Shown in pieces: positions 34,772 to 47,150 of a stretch of 64,000 nucleotides of DNA. The DNA is from Hypericum androsaemum (taxonomy: Eukaryota; Streptophyta; Magnoliopsida; Malpighiales; Hypericaceae): positions 5,977,176-6,041,175 of the forward strand of contig OZ023187.1 in the NCBI GenBank assembly GCA_963995505.1. The letters run 5' to 3'. The translations under genes were made by a program, and so were the position numbers. Every line of letters begins with the position of its first letter. The stretch's first letter is position 1. Under the pieces are notes generated by a model. That model ran no database searches and was not told the DNA's origin. It worked only from the letters and a program-made list of their open reading frames with translations.

Positions 34772-34868
34772 TAAAATATTAAAAAATAAAAATTTTGGTC
34801 CGACCAGTCCGACCCAAAAAACGGTAGGAATTCAGGGTCGTAGCTCCGGGCCAGGTTTTAAAACCATG
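34406..34868. mobile_element. MITE-like element, family M, copy 2
   Basis: It begins CATGGTTTTTAAAAAACG followed by tggtccgaccgg and ends with cggg-ccaggttttaaaaccatg, an inverted match. A TA microsatellite (34,739-34,768) lies inside. Confidence 0.65.
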
Positions 34869-34910
34869 CTGATGAAAGCAATTGGCGATCCCCAAAGACA
34901 ATATAATATA

Positions 34911-36210
34911 GGAAATATTATTCTCAAGTCCTTCGAGTTTGTTTAAATATACTCAAAAGTCCTTCATATTTGTAAAATAGACGCCGACGTCCCTCTTGTT
35001 TGATTTTATTATACTTTCGAGTCCCTGGCGCACATTAGCAAATCTTTTTTTAATTTTTGTGAACGAAATGATCAAAAAATCCTTAGAACAAAAAATCAAA
35101 AAAATGCCCCTCCTTCAACCTCTGTCCACCGACGTCATCCATATCCCGACCTCCGGTCGTAATCAACAAAATCAAACCACACACAGTCCGACGAAGGACG
35201 AACACCTTCTCACAAAATCAAACGAAACCTATACCAAGGAAGAAAAGATGGTGAATCAACGGTGAGGCACTGAAATTGACGGTGAGGTTTGGAATCGATG
35301 GTGAGGCCTTGAACGGTGGTGACCCAGAATCCTCGTCAAGACGTAGAACCACCATCGTCGTCAACCTCGGATTCGAACCACTATCGATCTGGAGGGGAAG
35401 AAGAATTGCCATTTTTGGGCTGGAGAAGTGGCCGACGGGGGCTGACTCGCTCAGTGGGTCAACCTCAACGACATCTACCTCAACACACTGCCGTCGTCTT
35501 GTCGTCATTTTCCTACCTGAACTCACGAATCTACTCCTTCGACTTGTCCGACATCTCCCGGCTCATCTCCACCTCCATCCGCTCCGCACTGGACTGCCCT
35601 CTCAACTAGACTTGCTCCTACCTCGCCGTCCTCCGCCTCCTCCAGAAGCAGCGACGGCTGGGGCGATCAAATCTCCTCACCGCCGACAACCACTCCAGCG
35701 TCGTCGGGACCCAACGACTTCCTCGGCTGAGAGGCAACAAAGAACGACGGCTCCTTATGGCAGTCGTCATCTCCTTACCCGTTCCTCACCACCAAATCCC
35801 AGCTTTCGAAGTCATCGCGGAAGTGCAAGCTGAGGTACAACCACATGCACGGAGGGGTGACGGCGCTGGAGCCGGGGTACGATTTCAGGGCCGGCTCGTG
35901 GACTTATTGATCATCGCAACTTCAAGAACCCTAACAACATCACAAATTTTCAATCAAAAATATCAACGGCGAAAAGAAGAGAGAAATAGAATGGTGAAAG
36001 AGGAAAGGATTGGTATCGATCATCGGAGAAGAAGAGATGACGTGAGCAATTTTTTTATTTTTTGTTCTAAGGATATTTTTGTCATTTCAATGACAAAAAA
36101 AGAAAAAAACTCATTTAGGGACCCAAAAGTATATTTAACAGTCAAAACTCAATTTTAATCATTTCAAAACTATAAAAAATAAATTACTATTATGCGATAA
36201 TTCTCTAAAC
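34911..36210. mobile_element. Long-TIR DNA transposon (Pack-MULE-like) with captured gene pieces
   Basis: The left end (34,911-35,105) and right end (36,050-36,210) are diverged inverted repeats. Both contain gaaatga, a run of A, tccttagaacaaaaaatc and an A-rich stretch when read inward. The interior is far more GC-rich than its surroundings and holds a GATL gene fragment plus other coding-like sequence of unknown origin. No transposase is present. Confidence 0.6.
35503..35627 (+). pseudogene. Fragment of a galacturonosyltransferase-like (GATL) gene
   Basis: The plus frame reads [32 protein letters not shown], a TAG stop at 35,607-35,609, then SYLA. This matches the GT8-family GATL stretch just before the YLDSDL metal-binding region. 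Family members act in the Golgi in pectin or xylan synthesis. Only about 40 residues remain, the catalytic region is absent and the upstream frame is unrelated, so it cannot encode an enzyme. Recognition is from memory of the family. Confidence 0.6.
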
Positions 36211-36669
36211 TATTTTTTTTCTCCATTAATATTAGTTTTAGAGGGTCAACAAATGTAATTCCACGCTAAACATTATTTGTTCTATTAAGCGACCAGCTGG
36301 CCGATTTAACTTTATTGCCTCCAAAATGCACGACGATGAGCATACGCGTCTCCAATGATCCACCCTAAAAATGCTTCAAGTAAAACGACCGCACATGATT
36401 GAGTTAATGAGAAGATTCATGGTTAACCAGATTCGGTAGGTTATTGATGGTCGCATATCTGCTGGTAGGTTAGTCGGTAGGCCATTGGGCTGTTATCCAT
36501 AAATAACAGATAAAGTGTTATCTCATATAAAATGATAACATTTCTAAATAGATAAAAAAAATTTGATTCCGAGTCGGGACTAATATTAAAATTTAATAAC
36601 ATATTTTTCGTATTATTAATATTTTTTCGGAAATTTTAGAGTTAAAGTGGCATTTTTGAATAATATATA

Positions 36670-37255
36670 ATCGAAGTTAAGGTGATAACGCTATAATATA
36701 TGAACAAATAAAACATACATGCACGAGGCTAAGTCTAGTGGCAACGCTTAATCGACACGGCAACGCAAGGGACGGGCGAAGAGTCAAGCTCAACAATACC
36801 CTGTGTGTATAGTTAATTATTGTATTGTTTTCTTCCCATTCAGAAACAATGCGCTTTGTCAATGAACTATACACATACAATATAGTCTCCGTCCTGAGTT
36901 AAAGATCAATCTTAAATTTTAAAAATCTCTATCGTGATAATTAACACTTTTCGCATAAATTAATATTTTTAAATAAATAAATTTAATTTTTAAGATACTT
37001 GTATGTACTAGATTTGTCATTTTTATAAGTTTTACATTATTATTCATCTTCTTATTTGACTTTAAATGCTCATTATAATTGTCCAGTTGTTATCAAAAAA
37101 TATCTCAATGAAGTGTAGCATTTGAATAACATTGGAAATTTAGGTGCCTTGGTACGATCCACATCTTGTTTCTAAATTCCGACCACATTTGATTTCGGTC
37201 GTAGTGGAAAATGGCAAGTGGTCTCCTCCTTGACAATGAAATCGTAACCTCACCG
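36670..37255 (+). repeat. AT-rich dispersed repeat, copy C
   Basis: It is collinear with copy A from gttaaggtgataac through cacgaggcta and atttcggtcg to gacaatgaaatcgtaacc. Confidence 0.75.
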
Positions 37256-38799
37256 GGACCAGTATAATGCATTATACCGACAATTTAAGAAGTCTAAGAA
37301 AGTGCCACTTTTTTTGTCACAAAAATATGCATTATTTTTTTAGTGACAAACTCACCTTTGAGTAATTATTTCATGATACTTGTATAATGAGTGACAATGC
37401 GGGAATCGAGAGAAAATGAACTGTGTACGGCCTATCATAAATTAAATGGAGATAAAAATTTAACAATCAAATCATATTTCAGATGAACTATTGTAAAAAT
37501 TTTCAGCACTAGTTGTATAACAAAAATGTTCTGAACTTAAATTATAAATATAAAAAGTACAAACATATTATCTTAATAATTTCTTGTTGGATGTAAAAAA
37601 TTTCTTAGATGCTGGAGGGGGTACGGTGTTTTAAGGTTGGAAGAGGGGGGTTGGGCGGATGGTATAAGGAAGAAGAAGGGGGTTCGTTTTGAGAAATACA
37701 AACAAAGAACATATATTGAAATAAATATTGTTAATCTCGACAACTCACATTGCCAACGGGTTACAAATCTGAGTTGGCGTGTCACGTCGACATCGTCAAA
37801 ACAACATTGTTTTGAGGCTCGGAGTCGAGAGAGCCTTGTGTAGCTTCCCGAATCTCTATGTGCTTGGTCAACGAAGCCACAAGGTTCCAAATAATTATTT
37901 TTGAAGTACACTTTAGTACCCGGTGATTTCACATTTTTGCAATTAGGTCATGTGGTTTAAAATTATTAATTCAGTCTCTCTGATTTACCAACTTTTATCT
38001 GGACATGTCTCGGGCGACTGCCCAGCCAAACAAGATGGCCAGTAGTTATTTTTATTTGACATGACAGACACGTGGCTACCAAGTGACTGCACTAAATTTT
38101 TCGTTGATTTGATTTGATTTGGAGTAGAATGAAGCTGCAAAGTGTTGGCTCTTAGTTATAGTGCGTAGACCTTCTAAAAACATTATAGTGCGTAGACCAA
38201 AGTTCACGAATTTCTCTCTCTACAATAATTCTCTCAACTACTTTCACCGACTTCTTCGCTATAACGTCATCAAGTTCATTTGATTTTCTTTACCAAACTC
38301 ATTAATTACTATCCTCTAAACCTTTTTTTTAATAGTAATGTTATTTACACACTCTTCCCATTGTCTACTACATATATTGGAAACCATACTCTTCTTGGAC
38401 GCTCAATAGTGGACCACGGAACGTTAATGCATTGATTGTCAAAAATAAAATATACATATCACCAACCAAAATATATTTTGCCCAATACAACTAGGCACAA
38501 GCACAAGCACAGGCACACAGGAGTTGACAGAAACTTATGAATGAATTCAAAAAATTATTCAAGCAAACGACCTTACATTTAAGTCAATTTTATATATGCT
38601 ATAGATATCATTGGACAAGTTATTTTATGTGTCAGGATATATTTTTAATAAGTAAAATAATTTATTAAAGAAAAATGTGAATAGAAAAATACAACCGAAA
38701 CGAAGCTGGTTTTAGAGTTTTTCTAGAGGTTTTCTGGTTTTAAGTTTCAAGGTTATGGGATGTTTCTTGTTTTCAATGAAGAGAAAGTTGTATTGTTGT
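37256..38799. other. Intergenic DNA with a MULE-type end
   Basis: Positions about 37,905-38,070 (cactttagtacccggtgattt, gggcgactgcccagcc) resemble the TIR sequences at 40,535 and 57,096. A 119-aa minus ORF at 37,573-37,932 spans this junction and looks spurious. Confidence 0.45.
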
Positions 38800-39020
38800 A
38801 GGGTTTTTTTTCTGCACGGTATCACTGTGCTTGGTTTATTGTGAAAATGGTATTGCACAAATTTTTATTGTGAAAATAGTTTCCACGTCTGACAACGACG
38901 AAAAAAATCGTATCTTGATTGTGAAAACAGTGTCCATGTCGGACAACAATAAAAAAATCGTATCTTGTAATTAAGATACGACTTTTTCTGTCGTTTTAAC
39001 CAAGATACGACGACATTGAT
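38800..39020. repeat. Palindrome-rich repeat related to 61,800-62,225
   Basis: It has gggttttttttctg, a gtgaaaa spacer, ccacgtc-gac, and copies of tcgtatcttg with the inverse caagatacga. The plan matches the larger block upstream of the PMD gene, but with gtatcttg in place of ggatcttgg. Confidence 0.55.
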
Positions 39021-40144
39021 AAAGAATAGTTGCTAGTAGCAGCTTAAATTCATCACCGGGGCATATTGATTAAGCACCTACTACTAATTAGGGAGCCAAT
39101 TTCAAGAAACGTTCTTACCAATGGATGATCAAAACTTATTGAGTGGCAAAAATTTGAGATCAATCATCCAAAATAGTCCCTTCTCTAAATTAATTGTCCA
39201 GACCACCAGAACTCATGTCGAAATTCTGACCAAACCCAGAAAATAAAACAAACCTAACCTTTTTTTTGGAAAGGTAAATACCATGTGATTTAGAATTTTT
39301 AGGGTCAACATATCTCTTGGGGTCCATGTAATTAGATAAAGTATTATATTATAGGTTACCGACTGGAATTTTGATAGGTGAATAATGTGAGACAAATAAA
39401 AGCTTTGCAAGTTGAATGCTTTTTTCCAATATGGAAGGGGCTCGTAGTAGGGGGATGCCGGGCAGGATATGGAAGGCACTTTTAGTGCTATTCCATGGGG
39501 CATCGGTAGACAAAAAATTTTATGTTGGTCTTTAAAGGTCAAATAAATTGATGCCTTGGTATGTTTTCATCAATCTACCAATCTATAAAGGACATAGGGA
39601 TAAAAAGAGCGAGGCCATTAACCAAATGACTATAATGATTTATTATAGACTGAAATCTTACAATAATTGTGGTTTAACTCATAAAGAAATTTTTAATTAA
39701 AAATAAATTAGACAATTGAACAAAATATAATGTAATTACAGTAAAATCTCCTTAAAGTGATATTGTTGGGACCAGAAAAAATATCACTTTAGAGTGGCTA
39801 CACCCGAGAGAGTGAAGGGCCAGCTTCTAACAGCAACCACCGGCCGGAAGAGATCGATGGTTGAACCGGAGGCTAGGAAGTTAAGAGCCGTTCCTTCTGG
39901 ACCAGACCCTCTGCATCACAATGGTGGAAGCCTTAAGAAACCAAGCAGTAGCCCTTAAATTAATTACATGCACCTAGCTACCAAATTGGCAAACTTTTGT
40001 TTAGTGAACTTGCAAGTGGGTTTTCTGTTATATTGGCCCATTACTCTTTCTTTACTTATATAGGCCCACGTATATAAATAGGCTTACATATATGCAACTC
40101 ATTTTGTAAGTATAGTTCAATCGCTACATTATATAGACGATGTC
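39021..40144. other. Intergenic DNA with hAT-like MITE remnant
   Basis: tacagtaaaatctccttaaa at about 39,735-39,755 followed by ttgttgggacc resembles the common plant hAT-type MITE end. I see nothing else. Confidence 0.4.
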
Positions 40145-40530
40145 CTAAGTTTTTTTAAATTATAGGAGGTTTACAAAACATGAAAATGAAAATAGAGTAC
40201 ATAGATAATAGATGAAGATGCATAATAGATAAAGTGTACTAATTCGTAGATGACAAAGTAGTGAGATTGGTTTTCATGATAATACGATTAGCTACTAGAG
40301 CTAACTACTACTCTAGAGAGGTAGCCCTAGCCGAAGAAATGTCGATACAAACGTCGGCTAACAAATATTAAGCTACATCAGAGATGTAACTTTATGCAAT
40401 CGAGCAGTTGAATGGATACAAGATGCGCGCAAATCAGAATCAGAATCGAACAAATCCAACATAGAACGCAAACATTGACCATCAAACCGTTTCATCAATT
40501 TCAGTGTCACCGTTTTATGTTAATTTTTAG
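40145..40530 (+). repeat. Local direct duplication, left copy
   Basis: It matches 40,952-41,340 at an offset of 807 bp from ctaagtttttttaaattatag through gctacatcag, with few differences, then the copies rearrange near 40,470. It has no coding content. Confidence 0.9.
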
Positions 40531-40724
40531 GAAAAAGTCCACTTTAGTACCCTGTGGTATTGCCCAAAATTACTTTAGTACCCTGTGGTAAAAAACCGAC
40601 CAATCGAGTCATACTTATTCTAATTAACATCAAAAAGGTCCTCGGGCAGCTGCCCGGATCCGCCCGAACCCTGCCCGGACTACGTGGCCAGCCACGTCAC
40701 CAAAACTTGATGACATGGCACCAC

Positions 40725-40950
40725 GTGGAGGAGGAGGAGGACGAGGACGAGGCGGAGGAGGACGAAGCGGAGGAGGAGGAGGAGGAGGAGGAGGAGGCGG
40801 AGGAGGAGGAGGACGAAGTGGAGGAGGACGAGGAGGAGGAGGAGGAGGAGGAGGAGGACGAGGAGGAGGAGGACGAAGTGGAGGAGGAGGCGGAGGAGGA
40901 GGACGAGGACGAGGAGGAGGAGGACGAAGTGGAGGAAGAGGCGGAAGTGG
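40725..40950 (+). repeat. GGA-rich minisatellite
   Basis: This is an almost pure run of GGA triplets with interspersed cga and agt variants on the plus strand. Open frames through it give glycine-rich or glutamate-rich low-complexity chains and are not genes. It is preceded by a MULE-type end (from about 40,532: agtccactttagtaccctg). Confidence 0.9.
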
Positions 40951-40951
40951 A

Positions 40952-41375
40952 CTAAGTTTTTTTAAATTATAGGAGGTTTACAAAACATGAAAATGAAAAT
41001 AGAGTACATAGATAATAGATGAAGATGCATAATAGATAAAGTGTACTAATTCGTAGATGACAAAGTAGTGAGATTGGTTTTCATGATAATACGATTAGCT
41101 ACTAGAGCTAACTACTACTCTAGAGAGGTAGTCCTAGCCGAAGAAATGTCGATACAAACGTCGGCTAACAAATATTATGCTACATCAGAAATGTAACCTC
41201 ATGCAATCGAGCAGTTCAATACATACAAGATGTACACAAATCAAAATCAGAATCGAACAAATCCAACCTAAAATGCAACGGCCATTTTATGTTAATTTTT
41301 AATGTCACGGTTTGACGATTTTGTAATAACAAACATTGACCATCAAACCGTTTGATCAGTTTCAGTGTCAAATTG
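40952..41375 (+). repeat. Local direct duplication, right copy
   Basis: See the left copy at 40,145. The gap between copies is filled by a MULE-type end and the GGA block. Confidence 0.9.
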
Positions 41376-41862
41376 TATCGTGAAATCGCTTATTCTGGCG
41401 ATTTGTTATTTTTGTGATCTCCATTTATGCGATATTGCAAGTTTGATTGGTTCGGTACACACACATGCTTAGAACCAGACAACAATCAAATTAACAATAT
41501 TTGTCTAACCTTAGATACTAATTTTTTTTTAACTCATATATAGAATCAATTATTATTAATTCATCTTATTAGGTCTTATTTAGAATAAATATTATTAACC
41601 CGTTAATTAAATCTAGGTAATAATTAACCTCGAGCTTCCACCAAATCATTACGCATCACTTTGGATGTAGTTACAAATAGCCTCGCTAGCTGTAACCTTT
41701 ATTTTCTTTATTGAACCTTTCATTCTCGAAATTTAAATAGTTCAACCAAAATCTTATACCTTACGTATTTTTATAAAAATTTGTTTTTTCCCTGGAAAAC
41801 AAATAGAAATAATACATTTTTTTTTCAATTTTTATGACAAGAAATTAAAGAGAACAGTAGGG

Positions 41863-42545
41863 TCCGGGGATGCGGTTAAGCTGTTCGATGAAATGCCCAA
41901 GAGGAATGCGGTCTCTTGGACTGTGATGATTGATGGTTTTGTTAAGATGGGTTGTTTCGAGGAGGCGTTGGCGTGGCTTAGGGAGATGCAGGTTTCTGGT
42001 GTCAAGCCTGATTATGTCAGTGCCACCGCGGTTATGTCCGCGCGTGCCAATGTCGGGGCGTTTGGTTTCGGGTTGTAGGTACATTGGTATGTTTTGAGAG
42101 AGGGATCATTGGAGAAAATGTGAGGGCGAGTAACTCGTTGATCGATATGTATTCCTGATGCGGGTGTCTTGAGCTTGCTCGGCAAGTCTGGTATCGTGGA
42201 ATTCGATGGTTGCGGGATTTGCTTCGAAAGGATATGTGATGGAGGCATTGGAGCTCATTGAGCTGATGCAGGAGGAGGGATATTGACCGAACGGGTTAAG
42301 CTTTACAGGAGTGCTTAATGCGTGTAGCCATGGTTTAGTTGACGAAGGACGTAGATACTTCGACGCCACAAAGACATTTCATTAAATTTTCCCGCGGATC
42401 GAGCGCTATGGTTGCCTGGTTGATCTGTACAGCCGCGCGGGGATGTTAGACGATCCGCTACGAGTAATAAGAAACATGACAGTCAAGCCAAATGAGATCA
42501 TCTTGAGTTCATTGTTGGCTGCCTGCAGAGACAATGGTCGTTGTT
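41863..42545 (+). pseudogene. Pentatricopeptide repeat (PLS-type PPR) pseudogene
   Basis: Conceptual translation across stops gives DAVKLFDEMPKRNAVSW, then WTVMIDGFVKMGCFEEAL, EMQVSGVKPDY, an in-frame stop, SNSLIDMY-like and ACSHG-like stretches, then YGCLVDLYSRAGML and KPNEIILSSLLAACR. This is the P-L-S repeat series leading to the E motif of organelle RNA-editing PPR proteins. It resembles CLB19-type proteins as I recall them. Several stops and frame shifts, the missing amino end and the missing carboxyl end make it a pseudogene. Translations in other frames are shadows. Confidence 0.85.
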
Positions 42546-44500
42546 GTATGAATGTAAAAAGGGGTCGGATAACTGTAGACTTTCAATATAAACGTTAAAA
42601 AAAAGAAGACTATAAGGCACTTGGGAAGGGACAAGGTTGGTTTTCTATTCTTTAGTGCAGTTGTGTTTTGAGAAATTTTATCACCTTCTGCCCAAGTTTT
42701 TTAGTTTTAAACACAAGATCACTATTTACATATATGTCAACAATAGTTAACGAGTCATCAGGAAAGCTCCGGAGGAGGTAGGTTAACACACATGATCAAG
42801 ATTTTTATGTTCTTGCTAAAATTTTCGTATTTTTCTTTATTTTATAGTATTTTTTTATTTGTGCACATATATCTTTTTTTTTTGCGAGAATATTTGTGCA
42901 CATATATCAATATATGATAATGATGTCACTAGTAATTAGAAATATAGTTTTGAGGTGATGATTATCTTTTTTGACAAATATAGAGTGATAAATGACTCAA
43001 TTTTAAGTATAATATGTTAATTGCACTTTTTGGAGATGTAATTCGATCTTCGGTATCTAGTCAACATTTTAGCTAATGGACAAATGATATCGCAAGTGAT
43101 ATCAACTAATAAGTTCCAGCAATTATCTCCGCCATTACTTTGCAACTGCCTCAATGGGCGTAAACAAATCGAGATGCGAAAAGCTTGTATTTCCAAATAA
43201 TTGGTATTCATTGAAGCATATTGCCTAAATACCAACAAACACTTGCAACAATTCACAACAAAATTGTTCTAGATTGGTTACAAAATTGTTCTAGATTAAC
43301 CAAAAAATTTCGAGTTCAAATCTTTATGAATTGCGACAACATTCAATACTTGTCGGAAGAATTTTGCTATCATTCAAAAATCCTACTCGATTTGAATTTA
43401 GATTAGTCGGTTCAATGAGTTAGTCAGTTGAATAGATATTTGAATAATAGATATTTGAATAGCGGTATAAAAAAATAGGGCCATATGTTCATTACAACTT
43501 GAGGTCAGAGTTCGTTACGATATTATAAATACGTATATCAATTGATTGAATGAACCAAAAGCTTCGTAATTGGCATTTTTGTTCAGGTTCAATGCATTGG
43601 TCTCTCAATTCCAGTGATCAGTTGAATAAAACATCAATAGTGGCGAATTAATTATCATAAATTGATGATTGATAAAAGGGGCCCTTAACTAACATACATA
43701 ATCTCCAACAACCCAACGGTCAATAATTGTGTCACATTATGGAACATCTAACGTTTTGTGTTTTTAATTTCGTTGTATTGGCTTTGTCGTGAGTCCAAAT
43801 TAAAGGATATATCTGGCTAACAACTTGCTGTTTAAATATACAGGAAATTCAACCAATTCAATGAAATATCCGTTTTGTTTAATTGTGATGTAGAATGCTA
43901 GGCCACGAAGATTGACGTATTGGCCTGTGGCAACGTTTTAAAGAACGACGATATCATATCGTTGGTTTTTTTGGTGTACTTGTTTAAGGTTGAAAATTCA
44001 ACCAAGTATTATTTTAATTTTTAAGTTGTATATGAAAATTTTAACATTAGACTGATATTTTTTATATGCCGAAGAGAATGCGCTAACGGATGGAATTTAC
44101 TTCGCCTAAAGCACTCGTCTCGTCTTTTGAAGTAAACTAGGTTCATAAGCGAGTCATGTTCTTTAAATTCTATTTTCGAGTCTACCCAAATTTGTAATTA
44201 AGATAACGAATACTTAGGGTGTTTATCTAGTGTAATTTTCAAAGTAAGAAAAAGTATTGTCCCCGACTTTTTTTTTGGAAAAGTCCCCCGACTATTATTA
44301 CTTTTGCGTGGGATTCGCAATTAAATGTACGTAGTTGGTGTTTTCGATTTCGGGTTTTGACATTTACTTGCATTTCACGCTGTCCCACGTACAATTCATT
44401 AAAGCCGCGACTTTCATCCCATTCTTCTTTGTCTTGGTCCTCCCCGTATTTATCTCGTCGATTCGGTTCAACTTCAATTTGTTGGACCTAAATGCACAAT
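42546..44500. other. AT-rich intergenic DNA
   Basis: No gene, RNA or repeat that I can support. Confidence 0.5.
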
Positions 44501-44509
44501 CAGGCAATT

Positions 44510-45015
44510 ATTATTGTGCCTAATTAGGCCCAGGCCCAGGCCCATCAAGCCCAAATTTTGGGTGGAATGGGCCGGTCAACCCGTGTTGACTGGCCCAAGA
44601 CCACGCAAGCACCATGTCAGCGTGACGTGGCGCAGACGCAGTTGCAGCCAAAGTTGGCGGACCACGTGGCACGTTGACATGGCGCCCCAAGCTTTGCCAC
44701 GTGGCAGACATGCGTCCCGAAGTGCCACGTGCCGGGCATGTGGCCTAGAAGTGCCATGTGGACACCACGTGGCGCGTTCTGGCTGTCCGGATTTTCCTAT
44801 AAAAAGGAAAATTCGGCTGAACCAATCTGTAAGTTTTCCCACAACCACTCAATAAGAACAAAAAATTCTGGAATAGTCCCTGAGTTTTGATCAGATTTTC
44901 AATAGAGAAAATCTCGTAAAAATTAATTACGAATCTGTTATAACGTGATCGTAATTCGACTGGCACGAAGATATTGTGGACCCGAACCTATGGACCTCTT
45001 GCTTCAACAAGTAAG
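44510..45015 (+). promoter_or_regulatory. LTR-like promoter patch with four G-boxes and a TATA box
   Basis: CACGTG occurs at 44,663, 44,698, 44,726 and 44,766, mostly as ccacgtggc, followed by TATAAAAA at 44,798-44,805. The patch is GC-rich against an AT-rich background and begins with repeated ggccca. It looks like a retroelement LTR or a displaced promoter. The 113-aa ORF through it shows no domain. Confidence 0.5.
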
Positions 45016-47072
45016 TGATTTATTATTAATGAATTAGTTTGTTAATCATTCGGCTTTAACATGTAATTACTCATTAATTACACGTTAAAACCAGCACAAT
45101 TCAATGACCATAAAGATGTCTTCGCCTACCTCCTTTATGGAAACACTTTTCAGAGAGCCCTTACTTCCTAGAATAGAGATTTTATTCTCATCTGACTGTA
45201 TTTTTTTAACAATAGAGATTTTATTCCAACGCCGATAAAAACAATATGTTACATAATCATTTCTAGCAACAAGTGATTGCGCGAGACGAGCAATCAAAGA
45301 ATAAGAATATATTGCATATGTATTTCAAAAAAAAACAATCAAGACTAAATAAATCATGAATAAATTTATTTGGCAGTTTTGTCATCTTAAAAGATTTACT
45401 TCATATGATTTGGCACAATGCCTAGGAGTATAATGGAATAGGATGGTCACGGCGGGATCAAATATAAGCGGAAATGTGCTTCAAACTTAGGCAATAGAGA
45501 TTAGATCATAGGCTAAATGTTGTCACGGGAGATTTTTTTGAATTAGGCGCTTTATATATCTCAATATTTTTACTCTTTATAATTTTATTGAAATATATAA
45601 AAATCTACTTATTAAAAAAACTTAGTATTTAGTGTGCATTTAGTCATGTGACTAGTTTTCGGGTTATGAATGAGGCATTCATTACATTAAATTGGGTAGA
45701 TGGCCTATTGGCCTATAATATCTATCTGGAGACTTTTTTTTATCGATGTCTGGAGATAATGTTTTTCCCTTTTTTTATTAGCAGTGATAACATTTGGGAG
45801 ATAATGCTACTATGGGTCATACCCGATCCAATTATTTTATATTTCATAATTTCTCATCCACAGATACATATGCAATGAAAAAAAATTATTTTACCGAGTT
45901 AAAAATCGAAACGTTTAACTAACATTTTATGTGATTATTTCCGTACACTTGCTAAAGACGAGCATGAAAAATTAAACTTTATGTTCAGACTGCTCGAAGG
46001 TTCCCAGTTCACTACTTGATGATATTTGCTAATTAAAAAATTACAACAAATTTTACTTTAAAATAATGTGGTTTCGCAGATTTTTAATAAAGTACCGCGT
46101 GATTTCTTTTTTATTTGGACAATTGTTTTCCTGAATTGACACTTTCATTCACAAATTTCTAAAAATAATTTTTTTCTTCAATCTCGTGAAATGTTCTGTC
46201 ATACGTCAAGTTTTCTCTTTCATTATTTGCACTAATATATGAAGTGAGACCTACCCAACCTGACTCTCGTACGCCTTCTCGAATATTGCATTGAACTGCA
46301 TGAACTTCAATACAACCTCACTGACAAACAATAGAGCTCTCGCTAGAGGAAATTTCCACTTTTTGAGGAAATTTCCACTTAGTTCTTGAAGGTCCAATTT
46401 GTGAGTGATCTAATCTCTGTTACTGCTGTGGCTATCCACCAAGAGTCAGCAAAAAAATGACAATTAAGAATTTGTCATCTAATATCCTAAATCGTAGAAC
46501 CTCTTATCAAACATGGTAATTGGTAAAACACGTCAAACTACATACATGGTACTAAGTACATTTTTCTCATTTTTTTGGAGTCATCCTCTTTCCAAGGGAG
46601 GTACAATGCATGTGATAGCAACATCTGACAATAAATTAACTCCCCCAAGCTATGAAATATTTTAATACCCCAATCAGCAAGATTCCAATAAATTCCTCCA
46701 ACCAAAAGTCGTAACTACGCAATAGAAATAATCCAAAAAAGAAGTGCACTGTATTAGATGATAATTTAATGGGATTCCCATCTCCATTCGTCCCCTGTAT
46801 TATTTCCTAAGTTAAAGAGTCTCATAGACAATTTTATAGAACAGCACATGGAATTTTCAGTAGGTCAACCTAACATCATGTTTTTGTTCTCTTCCTCCTC
46901 CACCACTTATATTAATTACCCAAAAATATTCCATAAACTAACAACAATTAGAAACTTCTCATGTGTAATGTTCCCTCTTAATCTCTCTAGTTTGGTCAAC
47001 CAAACACACTTCATAAATTAATTAATTGATTAATCCTCAATGTGGGCCACCACCCCATCTCTCTGTTGCTCT
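45016..47072. other. Intergenic DNA upstream of the kinase gene
   Basis: AT-rich, with no supported gene. The last few hundred bases are the likely promoter region of the kinase at 47,151. Confidence 0.5.
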
Positions 47073-47079
47073 TATAAAA
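47073..47079 (+). promoter_or_regulatory. TATA box of WAG-like kinase gene
   Basis: TATAAAA lies 72 bp before the ATG at 47,151. That would place the transcript start near 47,105 and give a short leader. It also shows that the in-frame Met at 47,040 is upstream of transcription. Confidence 0.65.
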
Positions 47080-47150
47080 CCCATCAATTTCCCAATTCCA
47101 TCTGTCAAAAAAAAAACCTCGCATTGTCCAAAGGAAAACCAACCGACCAA

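Noticed and set aside
35276..35833. 185-aa arginine/proline-rich plus ORF
   Set aside because: It is the wrong frame of the GC-rich captured segment. The meaningful frame is the GATL one, which is stopped.
37573..37932. 119-aa minus ORF
   Set aside because: It spans a MULE-type end and unrelated intergenic DNA, with no domain and no splice support.
40554..40955. 133-aa ORF with a long glutamate/aspartate tail, and the overlapping glycine-rich frame
   Set aside because: Both are translations of the GGA repeat and a transposon end, not proteins.
44514..44855. 113-aa ORF over the G-box patch
   Set aside because: No domain, a minus frame is equally open, and the composition follows the GC-rich promoter-like DNA.
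47040..47150. In-frame amino extension of the WAG-like kinase from the Met at 47,040
   Set aside because: The TATA box lies inside it at 47,073 and the family amino end begins at the Met at 47,151.
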